Shown here: in pieces, positions 45,018 through 54,498 of the stretch | How positions within the stretch are numbered: the first letter of the stretch is position 1 | How the letters are laid out: each line of letters begins with the position of its first letter | From: Burkholderia sp. WAC0059 | GTDB taxonomy: Bacteria > Pseudomonadota > Gammaproteobacteria > Burkholderiales > Burkholderiaceae | Direction: 5' to 3' | Assembly: GCF_002870125.1 (NCBI RefSeq) | Contig: NZ_PNEO01000009.1 | Span: 149,512 to 213,511, forward strand | Length of the DNA stretch: 64,000 bases | Notes under the pieces: generated by a model | The model's database searches: none | Seen by the model: the letters and a program-made list of their open reading frames with translations, nothing else | What the model was told of the DNA's origin: nothing | Program-made: the position numbers and the translations under genes

Positions 45018-46313
45018 ATGGCAACTCAGACTCAGGCCCCCAGTCGCGTTACGCGATCGTCGGTCGGGCAACTGCTGCAAAACCGCTGGTGGCAGCTCTT
45101 TTGCGGCGCGGTGTGCGCGATGGTGTCGTCGAATCCGCAATATATCTGGACGCTATGGACGCATTCGCTCACCGGGAAGCTCAACGTATCGTTGCCGAGC
45201 CTTCAGGTGACGTTTTCGATCCTGATCGTCTGTCAGACGTTTCTTTCGCCGCTCGAAGGCTATCTGATCGAGCGCTTCGGACCGCGCTGGCTTCTCGCCG
45301 CCGGCGGCGCGATGACGGGTCTTGGCTGGATTCTGACCAGCCGCGCCGGGTCGCTGCTGGCGGTTTATCTGAGCTATGGCGTGGTCTGCGGCATCGGCGT
45401 CGGCATCATCGTCGTCGGCACGATCGGCCTGATGGCGCGCTGGTTCCCCGATCGCCGCGGCCTCGCGGTCGGCATCGTGATGGCCGGCTTCGGCATGGGC
45501 GCGATGACCACTACGTTTCCGATCAGCATCAGCCTCGCGAAATACGGCTATCAGCATGCAATGAACGTGTACGGGCTGATCCTTGCGGCCGTCGGCGTAT
45601 TGGCGGCGCTTAGCCTGCGGCTGCCGCCCGACGGCCACATGAAGGACTGGGTGCCGCCCGCAGCAACCGCGGCGGTGCCCGACACCGGTACGCGCTCGAT
45701 GCTGCGTACGCCGATTTTCTGGCTGCTGTTCGCGATGATGTCGATGATGTCGACGTCGGGCCTCATGGTGACGTCGCAGATGGCCGTCTTCACGCGCGAC
45801 TTCGGGATGGCGGGCATCACGGTGCTCGGCCTTGCGGCACTGCCGCTCGCGCTGACGGTCGACCGCGTCGCGAACGGGGTCACGCGGCCCATGTTCGGCT
45901 GGATCTCCGACAGCATCGGACGCGAAAACACGATGTTCATCGCGTTCGGCATGGAGGCGCTGGCGATGGCGCTGTGGCTCACGCTGCGTCACGACCCGGT
46001 CCTGTTCGTCGTGCTGTCCGGCGTGGTGTTTCTCGGTTGGGGCGAGATTTTTTCGCTGTTCCCGTCGACGTTGACCGACACGTACGGCAGCAAGCATGCG
46101 ATCGTCAATTACGCGTGCCTGTCGTATGCGCAGGGTATCGGCTCGATTCTGGGCGGCCCGGTCGCCGCGCTGCTGCATCAGCGGACGGGCGGCTGGAACG
46201 CGGTGTTCGGCACCGCGATCGCGCTGGATGCGTGCACCGCATTGCTGGCCATCGCGATGCTGAAGCCGATGCGCGTCGCGTGGTTGGCCCGCGTGTCCGG
46301 CACGCGCAAATAA
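45018..46313 (+). CDS. MFS transporter, oxalate/formate antiporter (OFA)-like
   Basis: The 431-residue membrane protein has about twelve hydrophobic segments and OFA-family signatures: QYIWTLWTHSLTGKLNVSL in the first loop region, GYLIERFGPR, GIIVVGTIGLMARWFPDRRGLAVGIVMAG and GWISDSIGRENTM. Family members exchange oxalate, formate or other small carboxylates. The start is the ATG at 45018; an upstream open region adds no family sequence. It is paired divergently with the alpha/beta hydrolase, suggesting uptake of that enzyme's substrate (inference). Confidence 0.86.
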   Translation: MATQTQAPSRVTRSSVGQLLQNRWWQLFCGAVCAMVSSNPQYIWTLWTHSLTGKLNVSLPSLQVTFSILIVCQTFLSPLEGYLIERFGPRWLLAAGGAMTGLGWILTSRAGSLLAVYLSYGVVCGIGVGIIVVGTIGLMARWFPDRRGLAVGIVMAGFGMGAMTTTFPISISLAKYGYQHAMNVYGLILAAVGVLAALSLRLPPDGHMKDWVPPAATAAVPDTGTRSMLRTPIFWLLFAMMSMMSTSGLMVTSQMAVFTRDFGMAGITVLGLAALPLALTVDRVANGVTRPMFGWISDSIGRENTMFIAFGMEALAMALWLTLRHDPVLFVVLSGVVFLGWGEIFSLFPSTLTDTYGSKHAIVNYACLSYAQGIGSILGGPVAALLHQRTGGWNAVFGTAIALDACTALLAIAMLKPMRVAWLARVSGTRK

Positions 46314-46602
46314 GCTCGTCGTTTTCCGTCGCCGTTCTCCGGGGCAGGTTCCGTCGCCGGACACCGCCGGCACCGACGCAAACATCGTCGCGGCATCTGC
46401 CGCCGCGCGGACAAACCGCCTGCGGGGCGCCGGATTGCGCCCTTTCGCTTTTGCCGTTTTTTTGCCGCTTGACACCTCTTTTTGATTGTACGATTGTCAA
46501 TACCATCAAATGAATGTGCGGCTACCGGGCTTCATGCCGTGCACGCCGGACCCGCCCGGCGCTGTGTCGTCAGGCGGAGAAAGCGCCCAATGTCCAACAA
46601 CG

Positions 46603-47415
46603 ATGACAGTCAAAAAAACCGCAGTCCCGAAGGTCCAGGAGTTTTTCAACCCCTTCCCCAAGTATCTGCAGGTCCGGGAGGTGTTGAAGCGGCGTATGTA
46701 TCGTGACTATGAGCTTGGGGACCGCCTGCCGACCGAGGAACTGCTCGGCCGCGAGTTCGGCGTGTCGCGGGAGACCGTCCGCGAGGCGTTGCGGGGACTG
46801 GAGCAGGAAGGGCTGATCCAGCGTCACAGGGCAAAGGGCACGTTCTTTGTCCGACGTCCCGAACAACCGGCCGACGACCGCGTAACCGGCATGATCGAGG
46901 ATTTCTCGTCGCTTCATCTCGATACGCATGCACAGGTATTGAAAGCGGAACGAATCAGGACCCCGGCGGAAATGGCCCAGATACCGGGTGCGGGCGAGCA
47001 GATTTTCCACATCAGCCGCCTGCGCTTTTTCGAGGGTAAGCCGCTTGTGCTGCACGACGCATTTCTGTCGATGAAAACCGGCGAGCAAGTGGTTTCGCTC
47101 GACCTTGCTCACTCGTCGATAACCGAGATAGTCGAAGAGGAACTGCACGCGCGGGCGACCGAGGAACGCCAGCAGATCGAGGCGCTGGTCGCGGACACTG
47201 AAATGGCGCGATTGCTGGAGATTCCCATCGGGGCGCCGGTGCTGTTCATCACCCGTCTGTTCAAGGTGGGCGACGGCGACCAGTTCATGCTGTTTCGTTC
47301 GTATTACCGCGCGGATCGTTACCGCTACACCGTGGATTTCACCGCGCACGGCAAGTCGCAAAAACAGACGCGGAACACCAAGCCCTCAAAACCCGTGGCC
47401 GGCGGGAAGAAATAG
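46603..47415 (+). CDS. GntR-family regulator with UTRA effector domain
   Basis: This is a 270-residue HutC-subfamily regulator. An N-terminal winged helix (about residues 20-85, [31 protein letters not shown]) is followed by a UTRA ligand-binding domain to about 255. The C-terminal tail is rich in Lys, Gln and Thr. I start at the ATG at 46603; further in-frame codons run back to 46486 but are not family-like. It is upstream of, and parallel to, the amino-acid importer and aminotransferase genes it probably represses. The region before it is AT-rich with TTGACA at 46469-46474. Confidence 0.87.
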   Translation: MTVKKTAVPKVQEFFNPFPKYLQVREVLKRRMYRDYELGDRLPTEELLGREFGVSRETVREALRGLEQEGLIQRHRAKGTFFVRRPEQPADDRVTGMIEDFSSLHLDTHAQVLKAERIRTPAEMAQIPGAGEQIFHISRLRFFEGKPLVLHDAFLSMKTGEQVVSLDLAHSSITEIVEEELHARATEERQQIEALVADTEMARLLEIPIGAPVLFITRLFKVGDGDQFMLFRSYYRADRYRYTVDFTAHGKSQKQTRNTKPSKPVAGGKK

Positions 47416-47542
47416 CCGGCGCTCCCGATGCGAACGCCGGCGACGAAGATCGGACACCGGGTCGGTGACCTGCAATAGCAACGCGCGGTACGCGCCGCTG
47501 GGCGAGCATCGCGACTTCGTTAATGTATGTTTATTAAGACAT

Positions 47543-48310
47543 ATGAACAATGGATCGGCAAAAGCGGGGAATACCGAGGCGGTGATCCGGATTTCGCAGT
47601 TGACCAAGAGCTTCGGGGCGCTCTCGGTGCTGAAGGGTATCGATCTGGAGGTGCAGGCCGGCGAGGTCGTGGTGCTGTGCGGGCCAAGCGGTTCGGGCAA
47701 AAGCACGCTGCTGCGATGTCTGAACGGCCTCGAGCGCTTCGATGCGGGCCATGTCCGTGTGGCGGGACGGGACGTTTCCGGTCGCGGACATCGGCTGAGC
47801 GCGCTGGACGCGAGGATCGGCATGGTGTTCCAGTCGTTCAACCTGTTTCCGCACATGACCATCCTGCAGAACGTGATGTTCGCTCCGGTGAAGGTGCTCG
47901 GGCGGCCGAAGCAGGATGTCCAGCAGGATGCGCGCGCGCTTCTGGTCAGGGTGGGGCTGCAGGGCAAGGAGAGCGCGTTTCCCGACATGCTGTCGGGAGG
48001 CCAGCAGCAGCGTGTCGCGATTGCGCGCGCCGTCTGCATGGGCCCCGAGGTCCTGCTGTTCGACGAGCCCACGTCGGCGCTGGACCCGGAAATGATTCAC
48101 GAAGTGCTGGAAGTGATTCGCGATCTGGCCAACGACGGCATGACGATGGTGATCGTCACTCACGAAATGGGTTTTGCCCGCGAAGTGGCCGACCGCATTG
48201 TCTTCATGGATGGCGGACGGGTCGTCGAGCAGGGCGCGCCGGATCAGTTCTTCGATCGTCCCCGGCAGCAGAGAACCCGCGATTTCATCGAAAGGATATT
48301 GACCCGCTGA
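47543..48310 (+). CDS. ABC importer ATPase, polar amino-acid family
   Basis: The 255-residue ATPase has Walker [11 protein letters not shown]-loop FQSFNLFPH, signature [15 protein letters not shown], Walker [15 protein letters not shown] and [10 protein letters not shown]. It is the first gene of a complete four-gene importer (ATPase, binding protein, two permeases). The ribosome binding site before the ATG is weak, and an imperfect inverted repeat (ATGTATG ... CATAT, 47523-47544) overlaps the start, which may be an operator of the GntR protein. Confidence 0.9.
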   Translation: MNNGSAKAGNTEAVIRISQLTKSFGALSVLKGIDLEVQAGEVVVLCGPSGSGKSTLLRCLNGLERFDAGHVRVAGRDVSGRGHRLSALDARIGMVFQSFNLFPHMTILQNVMFAPVKVLGRPKQDVQQDARALLVRVGLQGKESAFPDMLSGGQQQRVAIARAVCMGPEVLLFDEPTSALDPEMIHEVLEVIRDLANDGMTMVIVTHEMGFAREVADRIVFMDGGRVVEQGAPDQFFDRPRQQRTRDFIERILTR

Positions 48311-48367
48311 TCGTTCTGAGCCGTCGGGTCCGCAGCGAAACCCGAAACCTGGAATCTGGAATTGACG

Positions 48368-49228
48368 ATGAACAAGACATTCCGTGCACTGATGCTTGGC
48401 ATGGCGTTCGCCGTGCTTCCCTGTCTGAGCCATGCGCAGGCCCCTTCGGCGCCGGCCCCGACCTCGATGATCGACCTCGTGAAACAGCGGGGCGTGCTGA
48501 TCGCCGGCGTCAAGACCGATACGCCGCCGTTCGGTTTCATCGACGAGAACGGCAAGAACGCCGGATTCGAAATCGACCTGATCACCGACCTGGCGAAGCG
48601 CCTCGGCGTCAAGGTCCAGTTCGTTCCCGCGCCCGCGGCGACGCGAATTCAGCTACTCGAACAAGGGCGAGTCGACCTGCTCATTGCAACCGTGTCCCAC
48701 TACCGGTCGCGCAACAAGGTCGTCGACTTTTCCATTGGCTACCTGTACACGCCGCAAACGCTGATGGTCAGGAAATCGAGCAGCATCAGGAGCCTGGCGG
48801 ATCTCGCCGGCAAGCGCGTCGGCGCCGCTGCCGGCACGGACGCGATCTACCGGCTTCCGGCCATCGAACCGAAGACCACGGTCCAGAGCTTCCCGGGCTG
48901 GCCCGATGCGTTCTTTGCGCTCAGCCGCGGTCTGGTCGACGCGATCGCCACCGATACGTCGATTCTCCAGGGCTTGCGCATGGCTGCGCCCGACCCGGAC
49001 GACTACGTCGTGCTCGGCAACGAAGGTTCATACGGCGGCGACTACTACGCGATCGCGATGCGGCAGAACGATTCGAAGTCGCTGAACGAAATCAACTTCC
49101 TGCTGCAGGACCAGTGGCTCGACGGCACCTGGCAGCGGATCTTCGACAAGTGGCTGGGCAAGAACTCGAAGCTGAAGCTGACGACGCACGACTTCGGCGA
49201 CTTCAAGATGCGGATCTGGAGCAAATGA
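48368..49228 (+). CDS. Periplasmic amino-acid-binding protein (SBP_bac_3)
   Basis: The 286-residue exported binding protein has signal peptide MNKTFRALMLGMAFAVLPCLSHAQ. The mature part shows GVLIAGVKTDTPPFGFIDENGKNAGFEIDL and the later GKRVGAAAGTDA segment typical of amino-acid receptors. It feeds the two permeases encoded next. The start is the ATG at 48368; the in-frame TTG two codons earlier is less likely. Confidence 0.9.
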   Translation: MNKTFRALMLGMAFAVLPCLSHAQAPSAPAPTSMIDLVKQRGVLIAGVKTDTPPFGFIDENGKNAGFEIDLITDLAKRLGVKVQFVPAPAATRIQLLEQGRVDLLIATVSHYRSRNKVVDFSIGYLYTPQTLMVRKSSSIRSLADLAGKRVGAAAGTDAIYRLPAIEPKTTVQSFPGWPDAFFALSRGLVDAIATDTSILQGLRMAAPDPDDYVVLGNEGSYGGDYYAIAMRQNDSKSLNEINFLLQDQWLDGTWQRIFDKWLGKNSKLKLTTHDFGDFKMRIWSK

Positions 49229-49271
49229 CGCCTGCCGCACGATCGACGCGAACGCTACATGCCGGACCGCC

Positions 49272-50012
49272 ATGATGCCGAACTCCGCGTATCACTTCGA
49301 CTGGACATTCATGTGGGGCGAGCCTGGCCTGCGGCTGCTGGACGGCTTGCAGGTCACGCTCGAACTCAGCGTCTGCGCGCTGTGCGGCGGGCTGCTGCTG
49401 GGCGTCGTCTTCGGCATGGTGCGCTGGCTCGACTGGCGCGTCACCGCCCCGGCGTGCTGGCTGTACGTGGAGCTGGCGCGCAACACGCCGCCTGTCGTGC
49501 AGATCATGTTCTGGTATTTCTCCGCGTCGTGGATATTGCCCACGGCACTCTTTTTGCAACTGCGCGATACGGGCCTCGAGTTCGTCGCGGCCGCGTTCGC
49601 GCTGGCGCTCTATCACGGCGCGTTCTACGCGGAGATCCTGCGCGCCGGACTGAACGCGGTGCCGAAGGGACAATACGAGGCCGCGCGCGTGCTCGGGATA
49701 CGCATGCCGCGAACGATCGCGACGATCGTGCTGCCGCAGATGGGCCCGATCATCGTGCCGGCGTTGATCAACGAAACGGTTGCGCTGATCAAGAACACGT
49801 CGCTGGCCATGGCGATCGGCGTGACGGAACTGACTTTTCAGTATCGGTACATCGATTCCTACGACTTCCGCGGCACGGAGGCGCTGGTTGCCGTGACGGT
49901 GCTCTACATGATCATCTGCTGTCTTGCGAGCGCCGGCGGACACCGGCTGGACTCGCTGTTTTCCCGCCGTCGGACCGCACCGCTGCCGGCGGCGCGGCAG
50001 GAGCAAGCATGA
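49272..50012 (+). CDS. ABC importer permease 1, HisQ/GltJ type
   Basis: The 246-residue inner-membrane permease has about five membrane segments and the EAA loop YEAARVLGIRMPRT. It forms a heterodimeric channel with the next gene, which it overlaps by 4 bp. Two adjacent ATG codons (49272, 49275) could serve as start. Confidence 0.9.
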   Translation: MMPNSAYHFDWTFMWGEPGLRLLDGLQVTLELSVCALCGGLLLGVVFGMVRWLDWRVTAPACWLYVELARNTPPVVQIMFWYFSASWILPTALFLQLRDTGLEFVAAAFALALYHGAFYAEILRAGLNAVPKGQYEAARVLGIRMPRTIATIVLPQMGPIIVPALINETVALIKNTSLAMAIGVTELTFQYRYIDSYDFRGTEALVAVTVLYMIICCLASAGGHRLDSLFSRRRTAPLPAARQEQA

Positions 50013-50719
50013 TGGACTTTTCCAGCGTCCTGACCTGGCCCAACATCGAACGCCTGCTGTTCGGCAATCTCTTTGTCGACGGATCGATGGGAGGCCTGCT
50101 GCTGACCCTCGTGGTAGGTGCGCTGTCGATTGTCGGCTCGACGTTGCTTGGCGCGGTCGTGGGGCTGATGCGCAACGCCGGGCGCGCGTACTGGCGCCTC
50201 CCCGCGCTCGTCTATATCCAGATTCTGCGCAGCGTGCCGGTGCTGATCCTCGTTTTCTGGGTGTATTTCATTCCTCCGCAACTACTGGGCTTCGAAGTTT
50301 CGCCGATCGTGAGCGCAGTGCTCGCGCTCACGCTGTTCACGTCGGCGTACATCGCCGAAATCGTAATGGGCGGGCTGCGTTCGATACCTCAAGGGCAGAT
50401 CGAGGCGTCCAGGGTGCTGGGGCTTTCGCGCTGGCAGACGCAGCTTCACGTCGTTCTGCCGCAGGCCTTTCATGCGATGCTGCCGGTGCTGGCGGGCAGG
50501 TACGTGGTCGTCATCAAGGATACGTCGCTGGCGTTTCTGATCGGCCTGGCGGACCTGACCGACATCGGCCGGCAGATCGACGCGCGTCTGATGACTTCGC
50601 CGATGGCCGTCTATCTGACGCTCATCGCGATGTACTTCGTGGTCAACCGGCTGATCTCCCGCTGCATGCACCTGCTGGAGAGCCGCGAGCGGTTCAATCG
50701 CCTGTTCGTCCGTCTGTGA
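50009..50719 (+). CDS. ABC importer permease 2, HisM/GltK type
   Basis: The 236-residue permease has about five membrane segments and the EAA loop IEASRVLGLSRWQ. It starts in the sequence ATGATGG that overlaps the stop of permease 1. It completes the importer begun at 47543. Confidence 0.9.
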   Translation: MMDFSSVLTWPNIERLLFGNLFVDGSMGGLLLTLVVGALSIVGSTLLGAVVGLMRNAGRAYWRLPALVYIQILRSVPVLILVFWVYFIPPQLLGFEVSPIVSAVLALTLFTSAYIAEIVMGGLRSIPQGQIEASRVLGLSRWQTQLHVVLPQAFHAMLPVLAGRYVVVIKDTSLAFLIGLADLTDIGRQIDARLMTSPMAVYLTLIAMYFVVNRLISRCMHLLESRERFNRLFVRL

Positions 50720-50784
50720 CGGGGAACGGCGTGTCGCGGAACTGAATCGCCGCGACCGCGAACGGAGGGAAAGTCCGGTCTTAA

Positions 50785-50804
50785 ATGTATGAATATCCGT
50801 ACAT
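50785..50804. promoter_or_regulatory. 20-bp imperfect palindrome, candidate GntR operator before the aminotransferase
   Basis: The sequence reads ATGTATG, six bases, CGTACAT: half-sites ATGTAyG and CrTACAT in perfect opposition except one position. It lies 93 bp before the aminotransferase start in an AT-rich patch. A related but weaker arrangement overlaps the start of the importer ATPase (47523-47544), and TTGTACG occurs before the gntR gene (46487). A shared operator for the GntR/UTRA protein is plausible but unproven. Confidence 0.45.
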
Positions 50805-50896
50805 TACGACATGAACGGCTTCTGGCCGCGAACGGATGGGCCCGGGTCGCCGGGCGAATCGAAGGGTAGGTACTGTTCACATTGCGGAGATGAGAA

Positions 50897-52225
50897 ATGA
50901 ATGCTCAGGAAGTCAAACAGATAATCGATCAGTGGATGGTGCCGACGCCGAACGGCGCCTACATGGCGGGACTGGAGAAGCGTCCGGTCATCGCGCGCGC
51001 CGAGGGCGTCAACGTGATCGACACCAACGGCAAAAGCTATCTCGACTTCGGCTCGGGGCAGATGGCGGCGGCGCTCGGCCATAACCATCCGATTTACGTC
51101 GAAGCCGTCACGCGCAGCCTCACGACCATCAGCCATTCGACAAAGACGTTTCTCAACGTCGATCGTCTCGAACTGCATCGACGTCTGGGGGAAATCCTGA
51201 CGAAGCCGTTGCAGAAGACGCTCTTCCTCGTGAGCGGCAGCGACGCGGTGGAGGCCGCCGTCGACATGGCGCGCAAGGTGACCGGCGGCGTCGACGTGCT
51301 GGGCCTGCACATGGGGCTGCACGGCTCCACGTCGTTCGTGTCCCGCTCGCTGTCGTTCGGATGGAGCCGCAGCAAGCACAATCTCGCCGCCCAGGCCACG
51401 TCGTCGATCCTCGCGCCGTACACCTATCGATGCCCGGTCGGGGATAACTGCTCGTGCGCGAAGGGAACGCACTACCAGTGCCTGAAGACGAGCTTCGAGC
51501 TGGCCGCCAGCAACTTCACCGGCAAGCCCGCTGCGGTGATCATGGAGCCGGTGCTGAGCGCGGGCGGGATCATCGTGCCGCCGCCCGGCTACGTGAAAGC
51601 GCTGCGGGAACTCTGCGACCAATACGGCATGCTGCTGATCATGGATGAGTCGCAAACCGGGCTCGGCAAGACCGGACAGATGTGGGGACACCAGCACGAG
51701 GACATCGTGCCCGACATCATGACGGTATCGAAGCACTTCGGCGCCGGGCTGCCGATCAGCGCGGTCTGCACCACGGCGGCCATTGCGGACAAGGCGGCCG
51801 CGAACGGCTATTTCGCCACCCGCTCGCATGCGTGCGATCCGATTACGTGCGCGGCGGGCATCGCGAGCCTCGACATCATCGAGAAAGACGGCCTGGTCGA
51901 GCGCGCGGCGCAGATCGGCGAGCGTATGGCGTCGCTGCTCGGCACGATGCAGGACGAGTTTGAATTCATCGGCGACGTGCGCGGGCGCGGCGTGCTTTAC
52001 GGCGTCGAGCTGGTGCAGGATCGCGCAACGAAGGAGCCGGCCAATGCGATGGCACGGCGCGTGGTGGAAATCTGTCAGGATAACGGACTGATTCTGCAGG
52101 CACGCGGCAGTCACGGCCGCATGAACGTGATCCGCCTGGTGCCCCCGATGGTCTGCACCGACGCGCAGATCGACGACGGCATGTCGATCTTGCGGAACGC
52201 GCTCAGGACGGCCGCGCAAAGCTGA
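50897..52225 (+). CDS. Class III PLP-dependent aminotransferase (dialkylglycine decarboxylase/omega-aminotransferase-like)
   Basis: The 442-residue PLP enzyme has LVSGSDAVEAAVDMAR (cofactor phosphate region), DESQTGLGKTG (Asp250 contacts the pyridine ring) and Lys279 in TVSKHFGAGLP as the Schiff-base lysine. The class includes 2,2-dialkylglycine decarboxylase and many omega-amino-acid aminotransferases. Residues 179-195 contain four cysteines (C179, C185, C187, C195), a Cys-rich loop seen in some members near the YRCP motif. It lies downstream of the amino-acid importer and is presumably the first catabolic step for the imported compound. Confidence 0.87.
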   Translation: MNAQEVKQIIDQWMVPTPNGAYMAGLEKRPVIARAEGVNVIDTNGKSYLDFGSGQMAAALGHNHPIYVEAVTRSLTTISHSTKTFLNVDRLELHRRLGEILTKPLQKTLFLVSGSDAVEAAVDMARKVTGGVDVLGLHMGLHGSTSFVSRSLSFGWSRSKHNLAAQATSSILAPYTYRCPVGDNCSCAKGTHYQCLKTSFELAASNFTGKPAAVIMEPVLSAGGIIVPPPGYVKALRELCDQYGMLLIMDESQTGLGKTGQMWGHQHEDIVPDIMTVSKHFGAGLPISAVCTTAAIADKAAANGYFATRSHACDPITCAAGIASLDIIEKDGLVERAAQIGERMASLLGTMQDEFEFIGDVRGRGVLYGVELVQDRATKEPANAMARRVVEICQDNGLILQARGSHGRMNVIRLVPPMVCTDAQIDDGMSILRNALRTAAQS

Positions 52226-52270
52226 ACGGCGGTCTCGCGCTTTCTCCTTTTTCCCGGGCGAGGACGACGA

Positions 52271-52308
52271 GGCCGGTTCCGCCAGCATCGCCGGCGGAAC
52301 CGGCCTTT
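52271..52308 (+). terminator. Terminator-like hairpin after the aminotransferase gene
   Basis: A perfect 13-bp stem (52271-52283 with 52293-52305) with a 9-base loop is followed by only TTT. It is 46 bp after the aminotransferase stop and 14 bp before the start of the next gene. Some read-through into that gene is possible because the T tract is short. Confidence 0.7.
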
Positions 52309-52321
52309 AATAGACTTGAAC

Positions 52322-52876
52322 ATGGCGAAACGACTTCCCGACTTCCGGATCGAGCTGGCGACGGACGAACAGAAAAGCGTGCTCGAAAGCATCGTCAGCG
52401 GTCCGCGCGGCAACTTGAACGGCCCGTTTCACGGCTGGATACACAGCCCGCGGCTCGCCGACCATGCGCAACGACTGGGCGCGTTCTGCCGGTACGAAAC
52501 CGGGCTGCCGCTTCGACTGTCGGAGCTGGCCATTCTCGTCACCGCTGCGCGATGGCGAGCGCAGGCGGAATGGCACATTCACTATCCGATCGCGATCGAG
52601 GCAGGCCTTCCGGCGATAATCGCCGAAGCGATACGAAAAGACGAGCCGCCCGCTTTCGACGATCCGGACGACGCGCTCGTCTACGCGTTTTCGACCGAGC
52701 TGTACGAGAACTCGCGAATCTCCGACAAAACGTACGACACGGCGCTGGCGCGCTTCGGACGCGTTGTCGTGGTGAATCTCGTCGGCCTGCTCGGCTATTA
52801 CGCGCTCGTTGCGATGACGTTGAACGTATTCGATATGCGAGCCGAAGGCCAGACTTCGCTGCCGTTTGCCGAGTAG
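52322..52876 (+). CDS. Carboxymuconolactone decarboxylase/AhpD-like family protein
   Basis: This 184-residue all-helical protein is of the CMD family (LNGPFHGWIHSPRLADHAQRLGAFCRY, then ELAILVTAARWRAQAEWHIH). AhpD-type members carry a CxxC redox pair; here the corresponding helix reads AARWRAQAEWHIH with no cysteine pair. It is therefore more like decarboxylase or uncharacterised CMD proteins than a peroxidase partner. The ATG at 52322 is preferred over a TTG two codons earlier. It is the last native gene before the tRNA fragment; its function in this regulon is unknown. Confidence 0.82.
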   Translation: MAKRLPDFRIELATDEQKSVLESIVSGPRGNLNGPFHGWIHSPRLADHAQRLGAFCRYETGLPLRLSELAILVTAARWRAQAEWHIHYPIAIEAGLPAIIAEAIRKDEPPAFDDPDDALVYAFSTELYENSRISDKTYDTALARFGRVVVVNLVGLLGYYALVAMTLNVFDMRAEGQTSLPFAE

Positions 52877-53647
52877 ACCGCCTCGGCGCGCGCGGGCTCT
52901 CCGACCAGGCGGCCACTTCACCGCCTCCCGTTCCCAGGGCAAATGCGACAGGCTCCCACACGAGACGGCGATGAATCGCGCGGACCGTTTGCGCGGCGTC
53001 TGCCCGGCCGTATACGCATTCTTCCCGACGCACCGCTCGAAGCATAGCGGAGCGAACTCGCGCCGGAATCCGTAGTTGCGTCCCCAGCCTTTTCGCTACA
53101 AAGCACCGGGCGTGTCCATCGTGACGATGTTCCCATGCGTCGGATCGACAAATGCGCGGTGCGACGGAAAGGCGGCCGCCCGGCTGTTTGAGTTGCATCG
53201 AAACCTGATCCGCTCTGCGGCAGAGCCCTCTTGAGGGCGCGCTGGCAGGCGACTGCGTCGGCCCAGGCAAACGTCTACGGAACAACACGCAAAGACCGGC
53301 GGAGGCCTGCCTCGTCTCGTAACGCGCGCAAAAAGACTCCATTTCTCGCCGGGCCGCCGCTTCGCCTGGGAAACCGGCACGGGTAGGCCCGCTGCATGCC
53401 AGGCGTGAGCCGGAACGCCCATCCCGCGCCTCTCTGAACGGGGCCGCGCGTTTCGGGCTGGCAGGCCTGGCGCGCGGCTGCAGCAACCGGGCCAGGGGAA
53501 GGACATCGAAGGAAGCGGACGCGTGTAGAGGAGAGGGCAGGGAGTGCGGTGGGCGAAGGAACCTGATGATGTTTAGACTCCATCCAGGCGCCGTCGGACG
53601 CGGGAGCGCCCCGGTGCCATTGCCAGATTCGCGCCGGATATTGGCCC
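52877..53647. other. Gene-free stretch left of the tRNA fragment
   Basis: About 770 bp without a convincing gene. The open stretches here are arginine/proline-rich shadows without motifs. It is probably the spacer between chromosomal genes and the tRNA integration site. Confidence 0.5.
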
Positions 53648-53680
53648 TAAAAAGCACAAAGCCCGGCACAGGGCCGGGCT
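53648..53680 (-). terminator. Terminator behind the tRNA-Phe fragment
   Basis: On the minus strand AGCCCGG and CCGGGCT form a stem (53660-53680), followed by TTTGTGCTTTTT. It reads in the orientation of the tRNA fragment at 53697-53741 and lies 17 bp beyond its 3' end, as expected for the original tRNA gene's own terminator. Confidence 0.78.
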
Positions 53681-53696
53681 AAGCACTTGAATCTAT

Positions 53697-53741
53697 TGGT
53701 GGCCTGGGACGGAATCGAACCATCGACACGCGGATTTTCAA
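53697..53741 (-). other. 3' half of a tRNA-Phe gene: attachment site of an integrated element
   Basis: Read on the minus strand the sequence runs TTGAAAATCC (anticodon loop with GAA), variable region, T-arm GATGG-TTCGATT-CCGTC (5-bp stem), acceptor strand CCAGGCC, discriminator A and CCA. The 5' half (acceptor strand GGCCTGG, D-arm) is absent to the right, so this is not a working tRNA. A duplicated tRNA 3' end is the standard attL/attR left by tyrosine-integrase islands. The native terminator is on its left. This implies that the chromosome is to the left, the element extends to the right, and the intact tRNA with the integrase gene should lie at the far end, outside this window. Confidence 0.8.
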
Positions 53742-54066
53742 TGAAATTCCGCCTGTTTCTGGCTCCGCAGCCGAACGCAACTCATCGTAAAAACAAGCAC
53801 TTGGGCGCAGTCAACCGCAGTCGGGCGCACTCATCCACCAGTGCCCTGGCCAGATTCCGGCCAGATTTTCCGCACCACTGCAGTCTGGGTGGATTGTACT
53901 TGGACAGCAGCCATTCCGCCATACCTGCATTCGGAAAACCCCGTCCGTTTCCTGTGCAACGATGGGCATTTCCCGGCATCACTGCGCTGTCCCGATCCAG
54001 TCTTTTTCCGTCATGCTCACGGTGCTGCGCTATACGGGTCATTAGTTACGACCAGGTATTTCTCAC
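53742..54066. other. Gene-free stretch between the attachment site and alpA
   Basis: No gene is supported in these 325 bp. The right part presumably carries the promoter of the AlpA-like gene. Confidence 0.45.
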
Positions 54067-54306
54067 ATGGCCCAGCAGCCCACTCCCCGCCTCGCAACAG
54101 ACGCCACCGTCATCCGCCAGATCAACAAGCAGACACTCTGTGAACGTCTGTCGATCTCCGAGCGCACACTGGAAAACATGGTCAGGGAGGGCTCCTTCCC
54201 ACCGCCTGTCCGGATCGGCAAGCATGTTTACTGGACCGAAGTCGCCGTGCGTCGCTGGCAGGAGCAGGTCTTCAGTGCCCAGGAAAACTGGAGTGGGCAT
54301 CAGTGA
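54067..54306 (+). CDS. AlpA-family excisionase/regulator
   Basis: This 79-residue DNA-binding protein has an AlpA/MerR-like helix-turn-helix (LCERLSISERTLENMVREG, about residues 24-42) followed by FPPPVRIGKHVYWTEVAVRRWQ. AlpA proteins activate integrase expression or act as excision factors in prophages and integrative islands. Its location 330 bp from the tRNA attachment site fits a mobile-element control gene. Confidence 0.85.
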   Translation: MAQQPTPRLATDATVIRQINKQTLCERLSISERTLENMVREGSFPPPVRIGKHVYWTEVAVRRWQEQVFSAQENWSGHQ

Positions 54307-54498
54307 CATGGCTTCGGCATGGGTACGATCCCCGGGAACAAGCAAAACGATCGCGCACAGCCCCGATCGCGCATCCTGTTACAAAAAAATATCGCCCAAT
54401 CCTCCATGGTTAATTTCTCCGTGGCGGCCCTGTTTCGACGTGGAGGGCAAAAACAGCGTGCTATACATCCCGATCCCAACACATCAGAGGCGCGAAAC

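Noticed and set aside
53697..53772. Complete tRNA-Phe gene
   Set aside because: Only the 3' half can be folded. The sequence that should provide the 5' acceptor strand and D-arm does not match, and the apparent GCGGA/TCCGC pairing would leave a 13-base anticodon loop.
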